This document shows, piece by piece, positions 11,567 through 23,459 of a DNA stretch of 64,000 nt. Every line of letters begins with the position of its first letter. Position 1 is the first letter of the stretch. The stretch is from Sabethes cyaneus (taxonomy: Eukaryota > Arthropoda > Insecta > Diptera > Culicidae). The stretch spans positions 231,997,206-232,061,205 of the forward strand of contig NC_071354.1 in the NCBI RefSeq assembly GCF_943734655.1, given 5' to 3'. The notes under the pieces were generated by a model. It was not told where the DNA came from. It made no database searches and saw nothing but the letters and a program-made list of their open reading frames with translations. A program made the translations under genes and the position numbers.

Positions 11567-12400
11567 TTTATATTGATAATCAACATGACTGCTATACTTT
11601 AAAAATATTCAGCTCAATACAAGTACAAACAACACGTTACATCGACACTTCGTTTATGTTTTCTTTGTTTATACTAGAATGGTAATCTTGCAAAAAACTT
11701 GGTGGCCTGAAGTAATTCAAACAATTCTTATTCAAGCGTAACTTGTCTTCTTCAAGAATGCAATAAGTATAGATGAACTTATCGCCCTCTTGAATAAATT
11801 TTCTTTGTCTTGTGCAAAAAATGTTAGTCTAATAAGCGCTTTCTGGTTGATTTAGATAAAACCATTGAAAAAATGGCGAACAGGGTTGTTTTGATTACTT
11901 TTGAAATTGTAACCAATTGCATATGGATGTTTATAAATATGGTTTTTTACAATTCCGTAAGTGTTAAATAAATGTTTGGACATGTAACAGGCTTTTTACC
12001 ACAATTGTCACCCCCCCTTGGAAATTGGCTTGAAAAATCGGGGGGCAAAAAAATAATTTGTATGATATGAGTCAAGCTTCTTTTTATAAAATCAATTGTC
12101 TGTTGGCTCTTCAGTCTGAAAAACTCGAAAAATGAGTCTCCGAGTTGAATTAACGCTTCTAGCACGAAACAGAAATGGAAATTCGAATAATGGAATTTCC
12201 GAAAATCGTCCAAAAAAATTTTTCTTCGTTTTTGTTTTTTTTTTTATATTTTTGCATAGAAAATAATAACGTATATATTCTAAGCAAGAATAGATTCGGT
12301 TTTCACGTTTAAACTTTAAATAAAAATTCTTAAAATCCATGTTTTTTTTTGCTCGATTAAAAAATTTACTTTGTTTTTTTCGCCTGATCCCAAGTGATCA
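11567..12400. other. Non-coding DNA between Helitron and mariner relic
   Basis: I see no supported gene. Short minus-strand frames at 11947-12340 are A/T-driven and unrecognised. Homopolymer runs lie near 12004-12012 (C) and 12233-12245 (T). Confidence 0.35.
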
Positions 12401-12419
12401 AAACGTTCTGTAAGCATCA

Positions 12420-12730
12420 GGCTACCAAGTGGGTGGATGGTAACGATAGGAAATGCGGCACCACAAACCCGAAATATACCAGGATGACAGTTATCCATTT
12501 CGATTCGGGATGTGTCAAAACAGGCGAACTTTCGATTTATTTTGTGTAAAAACCAATGTTACGTTCTGGACTATAATCCAAAAATTCGGAATCCACCGAA
12601 CCGGAATGACAAACAGAACACGGCAGCCAAAACTCGCTAAAGGAAGCGGGTCACAAAGCCGTTCTGTATTGTGATGAATGATGAAACCTACATCAAACGC
12701 CAAAGTGAAAATGATCCCAACTTAGCCTCA
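12420..12730 (+). pseudogene. Tc1/mariner transposase fragment, mosquito DD37E-like
   Basis: Near 12590-12690 the frames give a block resembling NRNDKQNTAAKTR, followed by CIVMNDETYIKR, which contains the first catalytic aspartate context (the family motif is MDDETY). An upstream stretch (about 12490-12590) is weakly similar to the preceding DNA-binding region. The remaining catalytic residues are absent, and frameshifts separate the blocks. The 25.5-kb relic supplies the complementary C-terminal half of the same type, but the two are separate copies. Assignment to the DD37E group rests on motif recall, not on a search. Confidence 0.55.
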
Positions 12731-12829
12731 AAATCTCTCGGGACCTCTCTAAAGTTCCCAACTACCTCGATTGTAAATTGCCCTTAGAATAAATGAAAAC
12801 CACGCCTTTTTTGTTAGATTATAGTCACT

Positions 12830-12940
12830 TTAACAGCTTGGGTCATTCGTGCCTTCTGCGGGGTTGGAATTTGAACTCGGGTCCTCGGAGTGAGAGGTGT
12901 AACTAAATGCTCACCACTACACCGGGACTGACGTCGGAAA
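12830..12940 (-). repeat. tRNA-derived SINE head
   Basis: On the minus strand a CCCGGTGTAGTGGTGAGCA block resembles a polymerase III A box, and GAGTTCAAATTCC about 45 nt further resembles a B box. The cloverleaf arms do not close as a functional tRNA, so this is a SINE promoter or a tRNA pseudogene. The rest of the SINE body is not clear. Confidence 0.55.
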
Positions 12941-13140
12941 TCACACTTCAAAATCCGAAAAAAGTTCTAAAAATTATCTCTAATTAGCTTTACAATCGAC
13001 GGAAAAGCCTTCGAAGACCAAAAAAGACTGATAAAATGATTACTTTCATGTAACACTCGTTGGTGTCGCTGTCTTCGGATTACCACGGCGACATAAAGGG
13101 ATATTTTACGCAAGTTTTTTCACTATTGACTACGACTCAG

Positions 13141-13765
13141 GTAAGCACTTACCACTTAATATTTAACTTCCATGCATCTCAGATTTCACTTCACAGGATG
13201 TTAGTATTGGTCAAAACAATGAACTTAAAGAAGGTCTTAAAATATTCTATCTTAGGTTTTTTACAAAATTCAATTTTTAAGTTTAATTAGGAGTCATCCC
13301 TTTTCAAATGATCTAACCCGTTGTAATCGTCCTCCTCCGATTTCAAGCAAATTTGATATAACTGTTCATTCCGACCCCAAATTCAATTTCCCAAAATTTT
13401 ATTCGGATTGATCAATCCCCCTTGCAGTGACATGCAGTGAAAAATAAGTTTTTCGGAAAATCTGAGAAAAATGGAGAAACGTCACTGCAAGAGGGATTGA
13501 TCAATCCGTACAAAACCTTCGGAAATTGAATTTGGGGTCGGGATGAACAATTATACCAAATTTGATTGTAATTGGAGATGGTCGATTACAACGGATATGA
13601 TCACTTGAGAGGTGATGACCCCAAATAAACTTAAAAATTGAATTTTGTAAAAAACAACCCAAGATAGCACGTTATAAGACCTTCTTTAAATTCATTATTA
13701 TGACCAATACTAACATCCTATGAAGAGAAATCTGAGGTGCATGAAAGTTAAATAACAAGTACCTT
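13141..13765. repeat. Long foldback element, about 290-bp arms
   Basis: Positions about 13141-13431 and 13481-13765 are imperfect reverse complements around a 49-nt loop (13432-13480). Matching blocks include GATTGATCAATCC next to the loop, GACCCCAAATTCAATTT, a poly-T plus ACAAAATTCAATTTTTAAG block, AAGAAGGTCTTA and GATGTTAGTATTGGTCA. Short indels are scattered. A 76-aa open frame in the left arm has no support. A transcript crossing this region would fold into a long double-stranded stem. Confidence 0.85.
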
Positions 13766-15025
13766 CGGACATAGCGTGATACCAGTGACAGTTCAAAGGC
13801 AATCCGATCAACAGGCATTTGAGTCTCCTTAAATGTCATGTACTTAAAAAGTACTTTGGCAAAATAAACGATTACTTTTCTGCTCTCATAGTGCTGTCAG
13901 AGCTAATTTGCAGCTGACTGACTGCCTGCCAAGAAGAAAGTGAATAGAATTTTAGAGACGCCAATTTACAACATCTACGCAATCGAGAAGCTAATCTACT
14001 ACAGCAGCGTGCAGTAAAAAGTTTCAGGAAAGCTAATAAACGGTTCAATTACTGTGCTCTTATGTTGATGCTTATTGGTTACCCGAGCAATTAATAATGG
14101 CTGCGATCGATCCATGCAAAGCAGATGCGTCCAGATGCGGAAGAGCTCAGAGACGACTTTCATTGCTACTTAGGTCCCTTTGTAAAGTAAAGTAGTAGTA
14201 AAGTAAAGCGAGAATTTTATACCTAACGGTAGTTTTTCCATTAGATGAAAGGAATGATAGAAGAAAGTAAATGAAACTAAGGGATTTTATAGTATCCCTA
14301 GGGTGGGGCAAAACGAGAAGGTAAAAGAAAGGTTAGCAAAGGTCATTGAACCAGCACTTGCTAAATAGGGTCGTAGTTTGTTGCTTTTTACCAAACTAGG
14401 AAGTCCTCGGATTGAATCAGTCTCTAATTGGTGCCAATCAGAACAGGATTTGAACTCAACGAAAATGAAGTTGTGAATGATATGCAGCCACATGGTGTTT
14501 TGTTTTCACTTGCAAAATATCCGTTCCATACTGAGAAAGGGGCTTTCTAAGCGCCAAATAAAGTACGGATGTAAAATTTTTCGGAATGGAAAAAAATAAT
14601 CAGAAATCGTATTATTATTACAATTCAATTTAATTGTGATCAGTGGGACGTATGCAAAATCCGAAAAATCTCGACTAACCGTTGCTGCTACTACACCTTT
14701 TCGTTCCACAGGCCTGGAAGCACTCAATTATATCATAGATTGATTTGAGAAATATGTACATAAAACATACGGTAGCGAAAAAATTTCCAGCAGAAGCATT
14801 TTCTTGGACCACGTTATTAAATTCACGCATCGAGACTCAGAAAATATTGAAAGAAAGCACGATAGCTAATCAAATGAACGATTAAAATGGATGAAATGGG
14901 ACCTCTTTGCAGTATAAAAGTAATGCAGATATTCTCGTAAATCACTTCACCTTACTATGGAAACTTGTGGTTTATGGTTAGACGCGTATCAATGCTTTGG
15001 ATGAATTTCAATTTTTTCATGAAGA
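13766..15025. other. Non-coding DNA, no gene seen
   Basis: I find no recognisable coding sequence or shared repeat. A short run of GTAAAGTAAAG words lies near 14180-14205. Confidence 0.35.
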
Positions 15026-15029
15026 ATTT

Positions 15030-15080
15030 AGCACTTAATAACCACTCGGCTACTCCAGATCTAATCTAATCTAATCTCAC
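15030..15080. repeat. Fragment of the 15.5-kb SINE-like family with ATCTA-type tail
   Basis: The sequence AACCACTCGGCTACTCCAG matches the end of the copy at 15480-15725 (there AATCACTCGACTACTCCAG). It is followed by three TCTAA/ATCTA units. Read on the minus strand, GGAGTAGCCGAGTGGTTA resembles a tRNA A box. Confidence 0.6.
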
Positions 15081-15479
15081 ACTAACGCAACCAATTCCTG
15101 AAACCATCCTGGAAAATGACGATTACTTGAATCAATCATTTTTCTTGTCAACGGCCAGGCCAACTGCGCAGCATGTACCGCAGAGAGAATTCCAAGGAAT
15201 CAAGTGGAACCAGAAATAATATAAAATTTCATTAAACTGATTGAAATCAAGGGAAAGGAAGAAAGCGTGGACCTCCCGTACCAAACGCTTCCCATACAGA
15301 TAACGATTTATTTACAGTCGTTGGGAGTATATTTGCTAATAAAGGTTAAGCGATACTCCGGACCCTCGGGGATAAACTAATGGCATTTAGACCAGAAGCC
15401 AGACTGCAATTGGCCAAGGTTATAGCACCTTATTTCGCTCTCTGAAAATAGATTTATCCTCCAAAAATATTAGTTTGAG

Positions 15480-15730
15480 TAATATAACACTTGAAAATAA
15501 AGTCGTGTAGTGAAATGGTTGCCTAAAACTACAGTTGTAAGGTTAGGAACTGAAAACCACACGATCCCGCACCTCCTAGATTGGCTACTCAATTGGAGTA
15601 TTCTCAGGTATGGCCACGTGGAGGCGCTATCTATGGGTTTTGAATGGCTAGAGCTGTGTTGGGCGCTTTTTCCTAGTTGCCTTTCCCATTTCATGCCATT
15701 ATTAATCACTCGACTACTCCAGATGATCAT
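15480..15730. repeat. SINE-like dispersed repeat
   Basis: About 140 bp (15560-15700) match positions 1840-1965 in the RpL10 insertion, including GGTATGGCCACGTGGAGGCG and CATTTCATNCCATT. One end carries the ACTCGACTACTCCAG block shared with 15030-15080. The strand of transcription is uncertain because tRNA-like words can be found on either strand. Overlapping open frames on both strands are consequences of the repeat and not genes. Confidence 0.6.
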
Positions 15731-15849
15731 TAAGTATAAAAATTTTTAATAAAGAAACGTTTTCGTAGAAATAGGACTAAGAAAAAACATGACAGCGAAC
15801 TTTTTTCACGTCCAACTGCACGCGTAGTTTGCTTCAATCTGCTTCAAAT

Positions 15850-16790
15850 TGATTCTCTTTAAATATTCTTTAAAAACTCCTTGAAAACTTTAATTACTCG
15901 TTGAAACTTCCTTGAAAGCTTCTTAAAAACTGCCAAAAACTTATCGCAAACTCCGCAAAAATTCCTTAAAACTCCTTTTTACACCTTAAAGACTTTACAG
16001 AAACTTCTTAAAGGTCCTTATAAGTTCTTAAACCTCTTTAAAAATTTGTAAAAAACTTCTTAAAACCTCTTTGAAAATGCTACCTCAAAAAATCCATAAG
16101 ACTTTTTAAACGCTCGTTAAATTTTTTAAAAACATCTTGAAAATTCGTTAAAAAACTTTTTAAAAACTCTGAAACGCCTTAAAATTCTTTAAAAACTTTT
16201 TAATACTCCTTTAAGATCCCCTTAAAAATTGTTCAAAATTTTTTAAAAGCTGCTTGAAATTCCTTTAAAACCTAAAAACTGCCAAAATGTTCTTACAAAC
16301 TCGTAAAAAACTTTAAAAACCTTTTTAAAGCTTTTTAATAGCTCTTTAATAACGCCCCAAAAACTCCTTAAAAGCTACAGTTGAGTTTGTTTCGGCTTTG
16401 CTGTCGTAAATGCAAAGCCAAAATAAACTCTATTGAATGAATTACCAGCCGATAAAATTTTTTTAATTGCCTAAAAAGCTACTCAAAAAATTTTTAAAAA
16501 TTTCTTGAACACTTCTTTAAAAGTGTTTCAGAGTCCTTAACATATCTTGAAAATTCGTAAAAAATATTTCTCAAAAAACTCTTGAAAAATTCTTTAAACC
16601 ACAAAACTTCTTTATACTTCTTAAAAACTACTTCAAAACGCTCTAAGATCCCTTGAAAACTGTTTAAATTTTCCTAGAAAACTAGCTAAAAATTCTCAAA
16701 AAACTTTATAACAATAGATTTGAACTGAATGAAACCTTAACTTCCGTAAAAACTCCCTAAAATTCCTTTAAAATCCTTAAATAATAACAT
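15850..16790. repeat. Degenerate low-complexity tract built on CTTAAAAACT
   Basis: The tract is an irregular succession of words such as CTTAAAAACTCCTT, TTGAAAACTTCTT and TTTAAAACTCC with a spacing of roughly 10-16 bp. No two neighbouring units are identical, so it looks like an old decayed minisatellite. It resumes at about 17820-18520 after a kilobase of different sequence. Confidence 0.8.
16383..16430 (+). repeat. Short hairpin within the tract
   Basis: GAGTTTGTTTCGGCTTTG (16383-16400) and CAAAGCCAAAATAAACTC (16413-16430) pair over 18 positions with two or three mismatches around a 12-nt loop. It differs in composition from the tract around it. Confidence 0.55.
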
Positions 16791-17819
16791 AGCATAGTTT
16801 GACCGCCCGTGAGTTGTCCCCGATTGATCTAGATCATTTGAAATTGCACAAAGAACCATCACAATGAGGCTTATGCGTAGCAGATCATTCTCAGTGTGCA
16901 TTTTCTGGTAATCTAATTCTTAGTGATGATCAATAGCAAAGCTGACCACGCCCATACAGGTCAATTTGGGAGGGAAAGTAGTGTTAGCCCGACACTTGCT
17001 GCTCTGCATCATCCACAAGTGTCTCAGGAAGGAGTTGTTGTTAGCGGAAAGGAAATGATCTGCATCCACGGAGGCAGATAGTGCGATCACTGTCATTCGA
17101 GCTCACGTACGATTTGAGGACGTGTTTGGTTACGTGGCCATTGCGAAACAGGTAGTGGAAATCCGAAATACCGAATGAGACTTTTGATTTATAAAACTTA
17201 CATAGAAACTCTGGCTACTTTATTAGGGAGCTGTTTAAAACCTATTAAGTTTTTGAAATTCGATAGTCATATGACAGAAATTTTGCGCGATGTTCCTAGG
17301 TAATCGATTTCACGACTTAAATGCACGTTTATAAGGCTTCTAAAAAAGTTCCGGTCTGTAAATGTGCCATTGCTAAGTGTGGTCAAATTCAAAATGTCCT
17401 TCAATAACATTCCGCTGTCGGAAAAATGCAACGAGCGAGACACGAAAGCAAACGATGCTGAATTACCGTACGAAACGATATTCAATATGTAAGCACCGGT
17501 TGTATGAGACTAACCTGGATATTCGAAAATTTTCTTGTAAAGCCAGTAATTACGAAAGTTAAGATCGAGAATGCACCTTTTTTATAAATTTAATATAATG
17601 GTAATGGTACTACATAATCAACCATAATTTGTTAATTTATATCGAAAAATATGCACATGCGAGGTTTACGGTGGCTCGAAAACCTTGTGACAAACTTGAA
17701 TTTATCATACCTGAAATTAAAAATCAGGCACAATGAAACGAGCCAGTATAGTCCCTAAGTTGATAAGCATTTCCTCCTATCAACGCTAATATGCAGAGAT
17801 ATAGCGCCCTCCACGCTTT
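16791..17819. other. Non-tract sequence interrupting the CTTAAAAACT repeat
   Basis: This kilobase lacks the repeated motif and is more balanced in composition near 16800-17170. It is a candidate inserted element, but I found no terminal repeats or open frame to prove it. Confidence 0.35.
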
Positions 17820-18530
17820 CCTATAAAGTCTTTAAATAATCGTTAGAAACTCCTTAAAAACTTCTTAAAAACTTCCTTAAAATGCTTTGCAAGTTTCTTA
17901 AAGTTCAGTTTCTTCTCAAGCACTCCCTAAAAAGTGCATTAAACTTCTTGATAATTCGTCAAAAAACTTCTTTAAAATTCTTAACGCCTTTTTTTGTCGG
18001 AACGCCTTAAAAATTCTCCTTATTAATTCTTAATACTGCTGAAAAACACTGTAAAATCCTCTTTAAAAATTGTTCAAAATTTCTATAAAAGCTGCTTAAA
18101 AGTTCTTGAAAAATTACTTAACAATAGATTTAAACTGTTTGAAATTCTTACGAAAATTTTTCTAAAAAATTCCTGTAAAGTCCTTAAAATTCGCAAAAAA
18201 AACCTTTAAAACTTTTTAATACTCCTTAAAAATTCCTTAAAAAAGTCCAAAAATTCCTACTGTTAGAAATTTTCTTAAAAGCAATTCATAAAATACTGCA
18301 TAACGATTTATATGCCGCTAAATACTGGCTGAAAGTTACTTGAAAACTGCTTTAAATATTCATCAAAACTACTCAAAAAGTCCTTGAGAACGGCTTCAAA
18401 ACTCTTTAGGCAACTGACTAAAATCTACTCAAGAAATACTTATAGACTGCTTTAGAACTGCCTGAAACCTTTAGAAAATTACCCTAAATCTTTAAAAATC
18501 CTCGAAAGCTGCTCAACAACTTTTCAAATA
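17820..18530. repeat. Second part of the CTTAAAAACT tract
   Basis: The same A-rich words resume (ACTCCTTAAAAACTTCTTAA near 17848), with occasional longer departures. The degree of divergence resembles the first part. Confidence 0.75.
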
Positions 18531-18589
18531 TATAATTTTCTTACTGAAAAACTTGCAAAAACAAAGTATAGAACCGGGTATAACCGTCC

Positions 18590-18770
18590 TTTGACATTAC
18601 CCTTCTTTAATGACAGACTTCACAGCCGGTTATTAGCGTATAAACCAATTACGGGACTAGTGCAATGTTCCTTTCCTACTTACTCTAGCAACACTGCCAT
18701 GCGCGATTCGTGCATACGACGACTGGTTTGTCAAACCAGCGTCGTATCTCGAAGCTAACTGGACGGAAAA
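18590..18770. repeat. Dispersed repeat, copy 1
   Basis: The segment shares CCCTTCTTTA-GACAGACTTC-CAG and the end GAAGCTAACTGG with 23460-23605. The middle parts differ in length. Family unknown, possibly a SINE. Confidence 0.5.
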
Positions 18771-18774
18771 CATT

Positions 18775-19265
18775 CTCAAAATTGACCATAAACTTTAAAA
18801 AGTTTGCAAAAACTTGCAAAACTCGTCCAAAAACTGCGCTAAACTGTACAAAATTACCAAAACACAATCGAAAAATTGGATAAAGCTGCCCAAAACCCGG
18901 TTAAAACCTTGCTATAAACCACCCAAAAATTGTACAAAGCTTCTTTATAAAACAAAAATGCTGTAAAACAAAATGTAATTGAAATTGTTCTTAATTTGCC
19001 AAATTACTGTCCGAAAACCTTGTGAAAATTGTCCAAAAACTCAGAAACTTCCAAACAATTTCTCGGGACTAAAAAACTTCTACAATTGCCTAAAATCTCC
19101 CTGAAGTTTTTTCGAAAACTGGTTAAAAATGTAATGAAAGTGGACCAAAAACTTATTGAAAACTTCGGGTAGAAAATCCGAAAACTTTTTGCAAAACTTT
19201 CCAGTTTGCCTGATATCCGCCCAAAAATTGCCCGAAACCGGCGCATAAACTACCCAAATATTATT
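18775..19265. repeat. Degenerate tract built on GTCCAAAAACTTG
   Basis: Words such as GTCCAAAAACT, CTTGCAAAAACT and TTGTCCAAAAACT recur at about 12-25-bp spacing. It is similar in style to the CTTAAAAACT tract just upstream but uses a different core. It ends about 465 bp before the Atg13 exon. Open frames inside it on the minus strand reflect the repeat. Confidence 0.7.
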
Positions 19266-19704
19266 GCATAAAGCGTGCGAATGTACCTACTTCCAAAAAT
19301 AAAATTTTCCGAAAAGAAACAATTACACAAAATTTGAACAAAATCGGAACACTTTTTAATTTTGATAGGACTTTTTCATGAAACTACTGTGCATTTTCAC
19401 GTGCAAACGACATTACCGACATATTTAAGCGTTCAACGCTACTTGTTTATGAGCATTTTTAAAATTTATTGTACAGTTTGTTTTCTTTTTTATTTACTCG
19501 TATATGACTGTACAGTGATGGGGCTCGCACGGTTGGTACCCGAATGTTTTACTCACTAAACTACTGCCGCCCGTTATATTTCATAGTATTAAACAAAATT
19601 TTTCACGGTGATGGAAAACTTCAACGAAAATTCTTAATTATTTTGTTCTACTTTATAGATTATGTTTTGAAATGTTTTTCTTTATCGTCAATGCCTAATT
19701 TTTC

Positions 19705-19730
19705 CTCATTTTTTTTTCTTCCATACGCAG
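19705..19730 (+). other. Splice acceptor of the Atg13 exon
   Basis: A pyrimidine-rich run (CATTTTTTTTTCTTCC) leads to ACGCAG, and the exon opens at 19731 in phase 0. Protein similarity starts at exactly this position. Confidence 0.85.
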
Positions 19731-20088
19731 TTCAACATCGCCATCGACGACCAGCCGGACGTTCTGAAGGAAACGAAGAAAGTGCTCGAAATCAGCCAGC
19801 ATGAGTCGATCGTTGCGCGGCTGCCGCTGTGCGTAGAGATTTCCCTCCAAACGGTCGAGGGTGATAATATGATACTGGAGGTTTGGTCTCTCAGCGTACA
19901 GAAGGACCAGTGCGATCTGCAGCTGCGGGCGACCCATGCCATCTACAACCGTATGGGACTGCTGTTGAAATCGTTGCTCTCGGTTACACGTTCAACGCCC
20001 GCCTATAAACTTTCCCGCCGGCAGAGTGCCGATTCGTACCAGATTTTCTACCGGATCTATATCGGTGAACCGCAGACCCATCAGCTGG
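19731..20088 (+). CDS. Atg13: Autophagy-related protein 13, internal exon encoding part of the HORMA domain
   Basis: Atg13 is a subunit of the Atg1/ULK1 kinase complex that starts autophagosome formation in the cytosol. This exon encodes 119 complete codons plus one base. It opens with FNIAIDDQPDV, which corresponds to the FNLAI region of animal ATG13 after the GxDW residues. It continues with LPLCVEISLQT, EGDNMILEVW, the basic and hydrophobic IYNRMGLLLKSLL and TRSTPAYKLSR, and ends in YRIYIGEPQ. These are hallmark stretches of the N-terminal HORMA domain that binds Atg101 in animals. The exon is bounded by ACGCAG before 19731 (phase 0) and GTGAGT from 20089 (phase 1), and there are no stops or frameshifts, so it appears functional. 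The first exon and the C-terminal exons are not recognisable in this window, so introns are likely long. Identity is from motif recall. An alternative is an Atg13 paralogue. Confidence 0.88.
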
Positions 20089-20094
20089 GTGAGT
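20089..20094 (+). other. Splice donor of the Atg13 exon
   Basis: CTGG is followed by GTGAGT, a consensus donor. The open frame runs on for seven codons into the intron, but the similarity to Atg13 stops at the donor. Confidence 0.85.
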
Positions 20095-23000
20095 ACCGCC
20101 TACCGTAAGCCGCTAGCTTAAGTAGCTGAGAAGCCCTTTTAGTTTTGATCCGAGAGTTGGTGGTTGATCGACATAGTGGCTTTTGTGGTGAGGATCTGTA
20201 ATTTGTGACAGAAAAGTGAAAGGGAGTTGGTTTGCTTTATCCCATACTTAGAAGGGATTTTATAATTCAAACTTTTTAGCTTAGATTTTGAGCATTTCGG
20301 CGACTCGATATTCTACAATCTCTATAGTCTCAGTGAACAGGTGTATAAATAGCTGAATCAGAGAACGGCCTTTCAAATCGTTTTGTAAACTCGCGTGGAA
20401 TTGCTCATGAACAATTCCATTATAACGGAAAGTGGTTCCGTTTACGCTCAATAAACACCTGTGCGAAACTATATAATGGTCCGAATTGGTTTGTTCGAAA
20501 CCAGCTTTGATTGGATTAGAAACTACTTTGGTGCTATTACCTAATGAACGCTTAATCATAGTCAATCAAAACCTAGAAGTTAGAAATATGATTAGTGATG
20601 TACGGACAGCTAGGCATTGCCATTTCTGGAATCACCAATCACGATCCTACCGCGTGAACAAAACACCAAAACCAAGATCAAGTGTTGGTTGACCTGACCG
20701 GTTGGGGTGAGCAGTAACAATTCAGTTTGTCCTTGTGCGTTCGCAAAAAAAAACCGCACATCATCGTCGACGTCGTCATCGTCATCGTCATCAGGTTGGC
20801 ACTCAGCAATGTACGACACTAGTAGTTCCTCGGTGTTGGCTCAGCGACCGACTAGATAGTCAAGTCACGTATGCGTAGTGACGTCCTTTGGTGCTTGCTA
20901 GGCAAATCCCCGAAGAAGCTAGTGCAGGGGAAAAACCCAACAACCGGTCACTCGTATCCACAGTTGCTTAAAAACAAGTGCCGTGTTGCCTTCAACCACG
21001 CATCGCCGAAGACAAGCGAAGGCTTTTTAAGTTGTTGAAAGATGTCAATCTTGTGCATCCCACAGAGGATTACCTGTTCATATTTTTCTAGTTTCTTCAC
21101 TATTTATTTGTCTGCATTTCTTATTGAAACAACTAATGCATCTTATGGTTTGCGAAAAAAAACGCTAATATTTGCAATCACTGTGTATGATTTGCTTAGC
21201 CAAATCACACCACACTCAGATCTGGAGTCTGTGCAAGTCATCATCAACAAAGCACAGAATCAACAAATTAGGTCTAGAACATTTCGCATTGTCAACTCTA
21301 CTCGTGATTGACGTCATCGAGTTAATCGAATTCAATCGAGGCAAATTTCGTTCGTTCCATTCCTACCCAAAAAAACAGCAGTCGAGGGGACGATCGTGGA
21401 GTGAAACTTCCCATTCATAACTGCTTGCTGCTGGCCCACCAGCAAAGAAGCACGAGGTAGCAATAATACTTTCACTCCAATCATTTGCTAAATGAGAAAT
21501 CGCTGGAATTTCATTCAAGGCAGCCAATCCAAACCAATGCAGTGCAGTGCGGTGCGCGATGTTGGCGGGCTGCCATACTGCGGAACGATCTATTTCTGAT
21601 TTTGGAGTACATTAAATGATTACCCACATCCATTCACCCGGCCGCGGAGCAGCAGCGAAGATCATCGCCACCTGTGCCGTGCTGTGCTGTTCGGTGGCAT
21701 GGCGATTCCGATCGTTTAGATGCGATTACTACAACAAAAATTCCATTCATTTGTTGTCCGTCTTGTGTGTGTGTGACTTTGCTTGAAAGTAAGCAGTATG
21801 GCAGCAAACCGACGCCATCTTCGGCGTCGACGGTGCATAACCCGTTTCGACGTTGTGAAACTCATCTTCAGCGCTTCTGCTTGGTTCATAGTAACCTCGA
21901 TTGGCATCAGTGGGGCGGGACTTTTGAATATTGAAGCTTTATTAGGTGACCTGACTATTAAGATTGCTGGATAAGCCGATATCTTTAACAAAGTTTCTAC
22001 ATCGCAATTTGAACCACTTAAAATAAAACACGATAAATTCTCTCCGTGCATTACTTAGCACTATATATGCAGTTAACCATAAAAGGATAGAGGAAAAAAG
22101 TAAATTGCCTTCATCTCAATTCTCCATTCATAGAGTTTCTACGACCACCACGGTGCTGCTCTGCTGCTATGTTGGGGCAATCGACACCAGTTGCTGCTTT
22201 CATGGTGGACAACGTGAGCGTTGTGCCGAGTGTCGATACCGAAATACCCCCGGGGGCTAATGCACAGGTAAACTGCCGGCTGCCGTAAAATGATTCATAG
22301 TCATTATAGACCGTAGCTGGCGGCGCTTTGTTTTAGAGCAGCAAGTGGGCAAAATTATGACCAGTTTCGCGCTGCCTACTCTTGCTGTGCAAAATAGAGC
22401 AGCGTAGAGCAGAGCAACACAACAAATTGATTAAAAAAATGTTTCTCTTCCATCGTCGTCAGCGGCGTCGCTACGACCTTGCGGTTCTATTGCGCTATAC
22501 GTTGAAGCTGGCTGCTAGTTACAATATATAGCTCTATAATAGCCCTCCCCCCCCAACGTAACATTATGGCTCAAGCAGCCGTGCAAAGTCCAATAATGCA
22601 CTGACTGAATAAACATGAAATTGTGGCAGGCAGAATGAAACGGTCCGCTGCATCCGCCTTTGGGCGGCTGGTGGACCGACGATGACGACGACGACGACGA
22701 CGCGACGCGATACGGTGTGACGGATTACCTTCACAAGGCTGAATTTTGACGTTCTGAGCTTTCGGCCGGGAGCTGCTCTGCAGTGGCGAGTGACGGCGAC
22801 GACCTCCATTGTTGGATGCCTGGCTGGTTAGCTGGTCGGCTGGTCGGCCCTCGGCCACTAGAGCGGATTACCTTCGCCGAGGGCGCGTCCTGTGTGTGGT
22901 TTGTTACGTTTTTTTGTGGAAACTCATTTATTTCTTTAACGTATTTTTAATTGGCTTTCGACCTTTGACACTGAGCAGATGGATGTAGGTAGCATGTGAT

Positions 23001-23455
23001 GCAATTATGTAACAATTATAATCTGAGTGTTTCACAGTGGCAACTTTGCAGCAGTTTTACGTATTACTTCCCGCGAATAACTTCTTCTGTTATCTATCTA
23101 GAAGTGTCTTGGGCGCACTGGTTTTGACGTTTCTGTAGTGATTAGCTTTGAAGGATTTTTAAAATGATGTTTTCCATGCAAGGATCTAGAAGCTAAACTC
23201 GATACAAGTTCACTATAGAACATGGCTATCGTGAAATGTTTGTCACTGAAAGACTATGAATTGATAAAGTATCAAATCGTATGTTTTTCCAACAATTACA
23301 GAATTTAGAATTTCCTTCCTGTGGTTCAAGGGTTACGCAAAATTGGAGATCATTGGAGATCACGGGACTTGAAAGAAAAGTTTGTTTCGAATCCGATTAT
23401 AATTGGTTATAATTGGCGTAGTTCAATTCACGGATTTCTGCAGAAGGATTCCGCG
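20095..23455. other. Probable Atg13 intron, non-coding
   Basis: No further Atg13 coding sequence is visible. The segment contains GTC-type trinucleotide runs at about 20761-20792 and a GAC run at about 22679-22702. Both produce spurious open frames rich in Asp or Arg. Composition is more balanced than in transposon-rich parts. No motif proves enhancer or promoter activity. Confidence 0.5.
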
Positions 23456-23459
23456 GAAC

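Noticed and set aside
13060..13290. 76-codon open frame
   Set aside because: It lies mostly in the left arm of the foldback and is not conserved in the complementary arm.
5401..19730. Search for the upstream coding exon of Atg13
   Set aside because: I looked for a short exon ending in a GxDW-type sequence followed by GT in phase 0 and found no convincing candidate.
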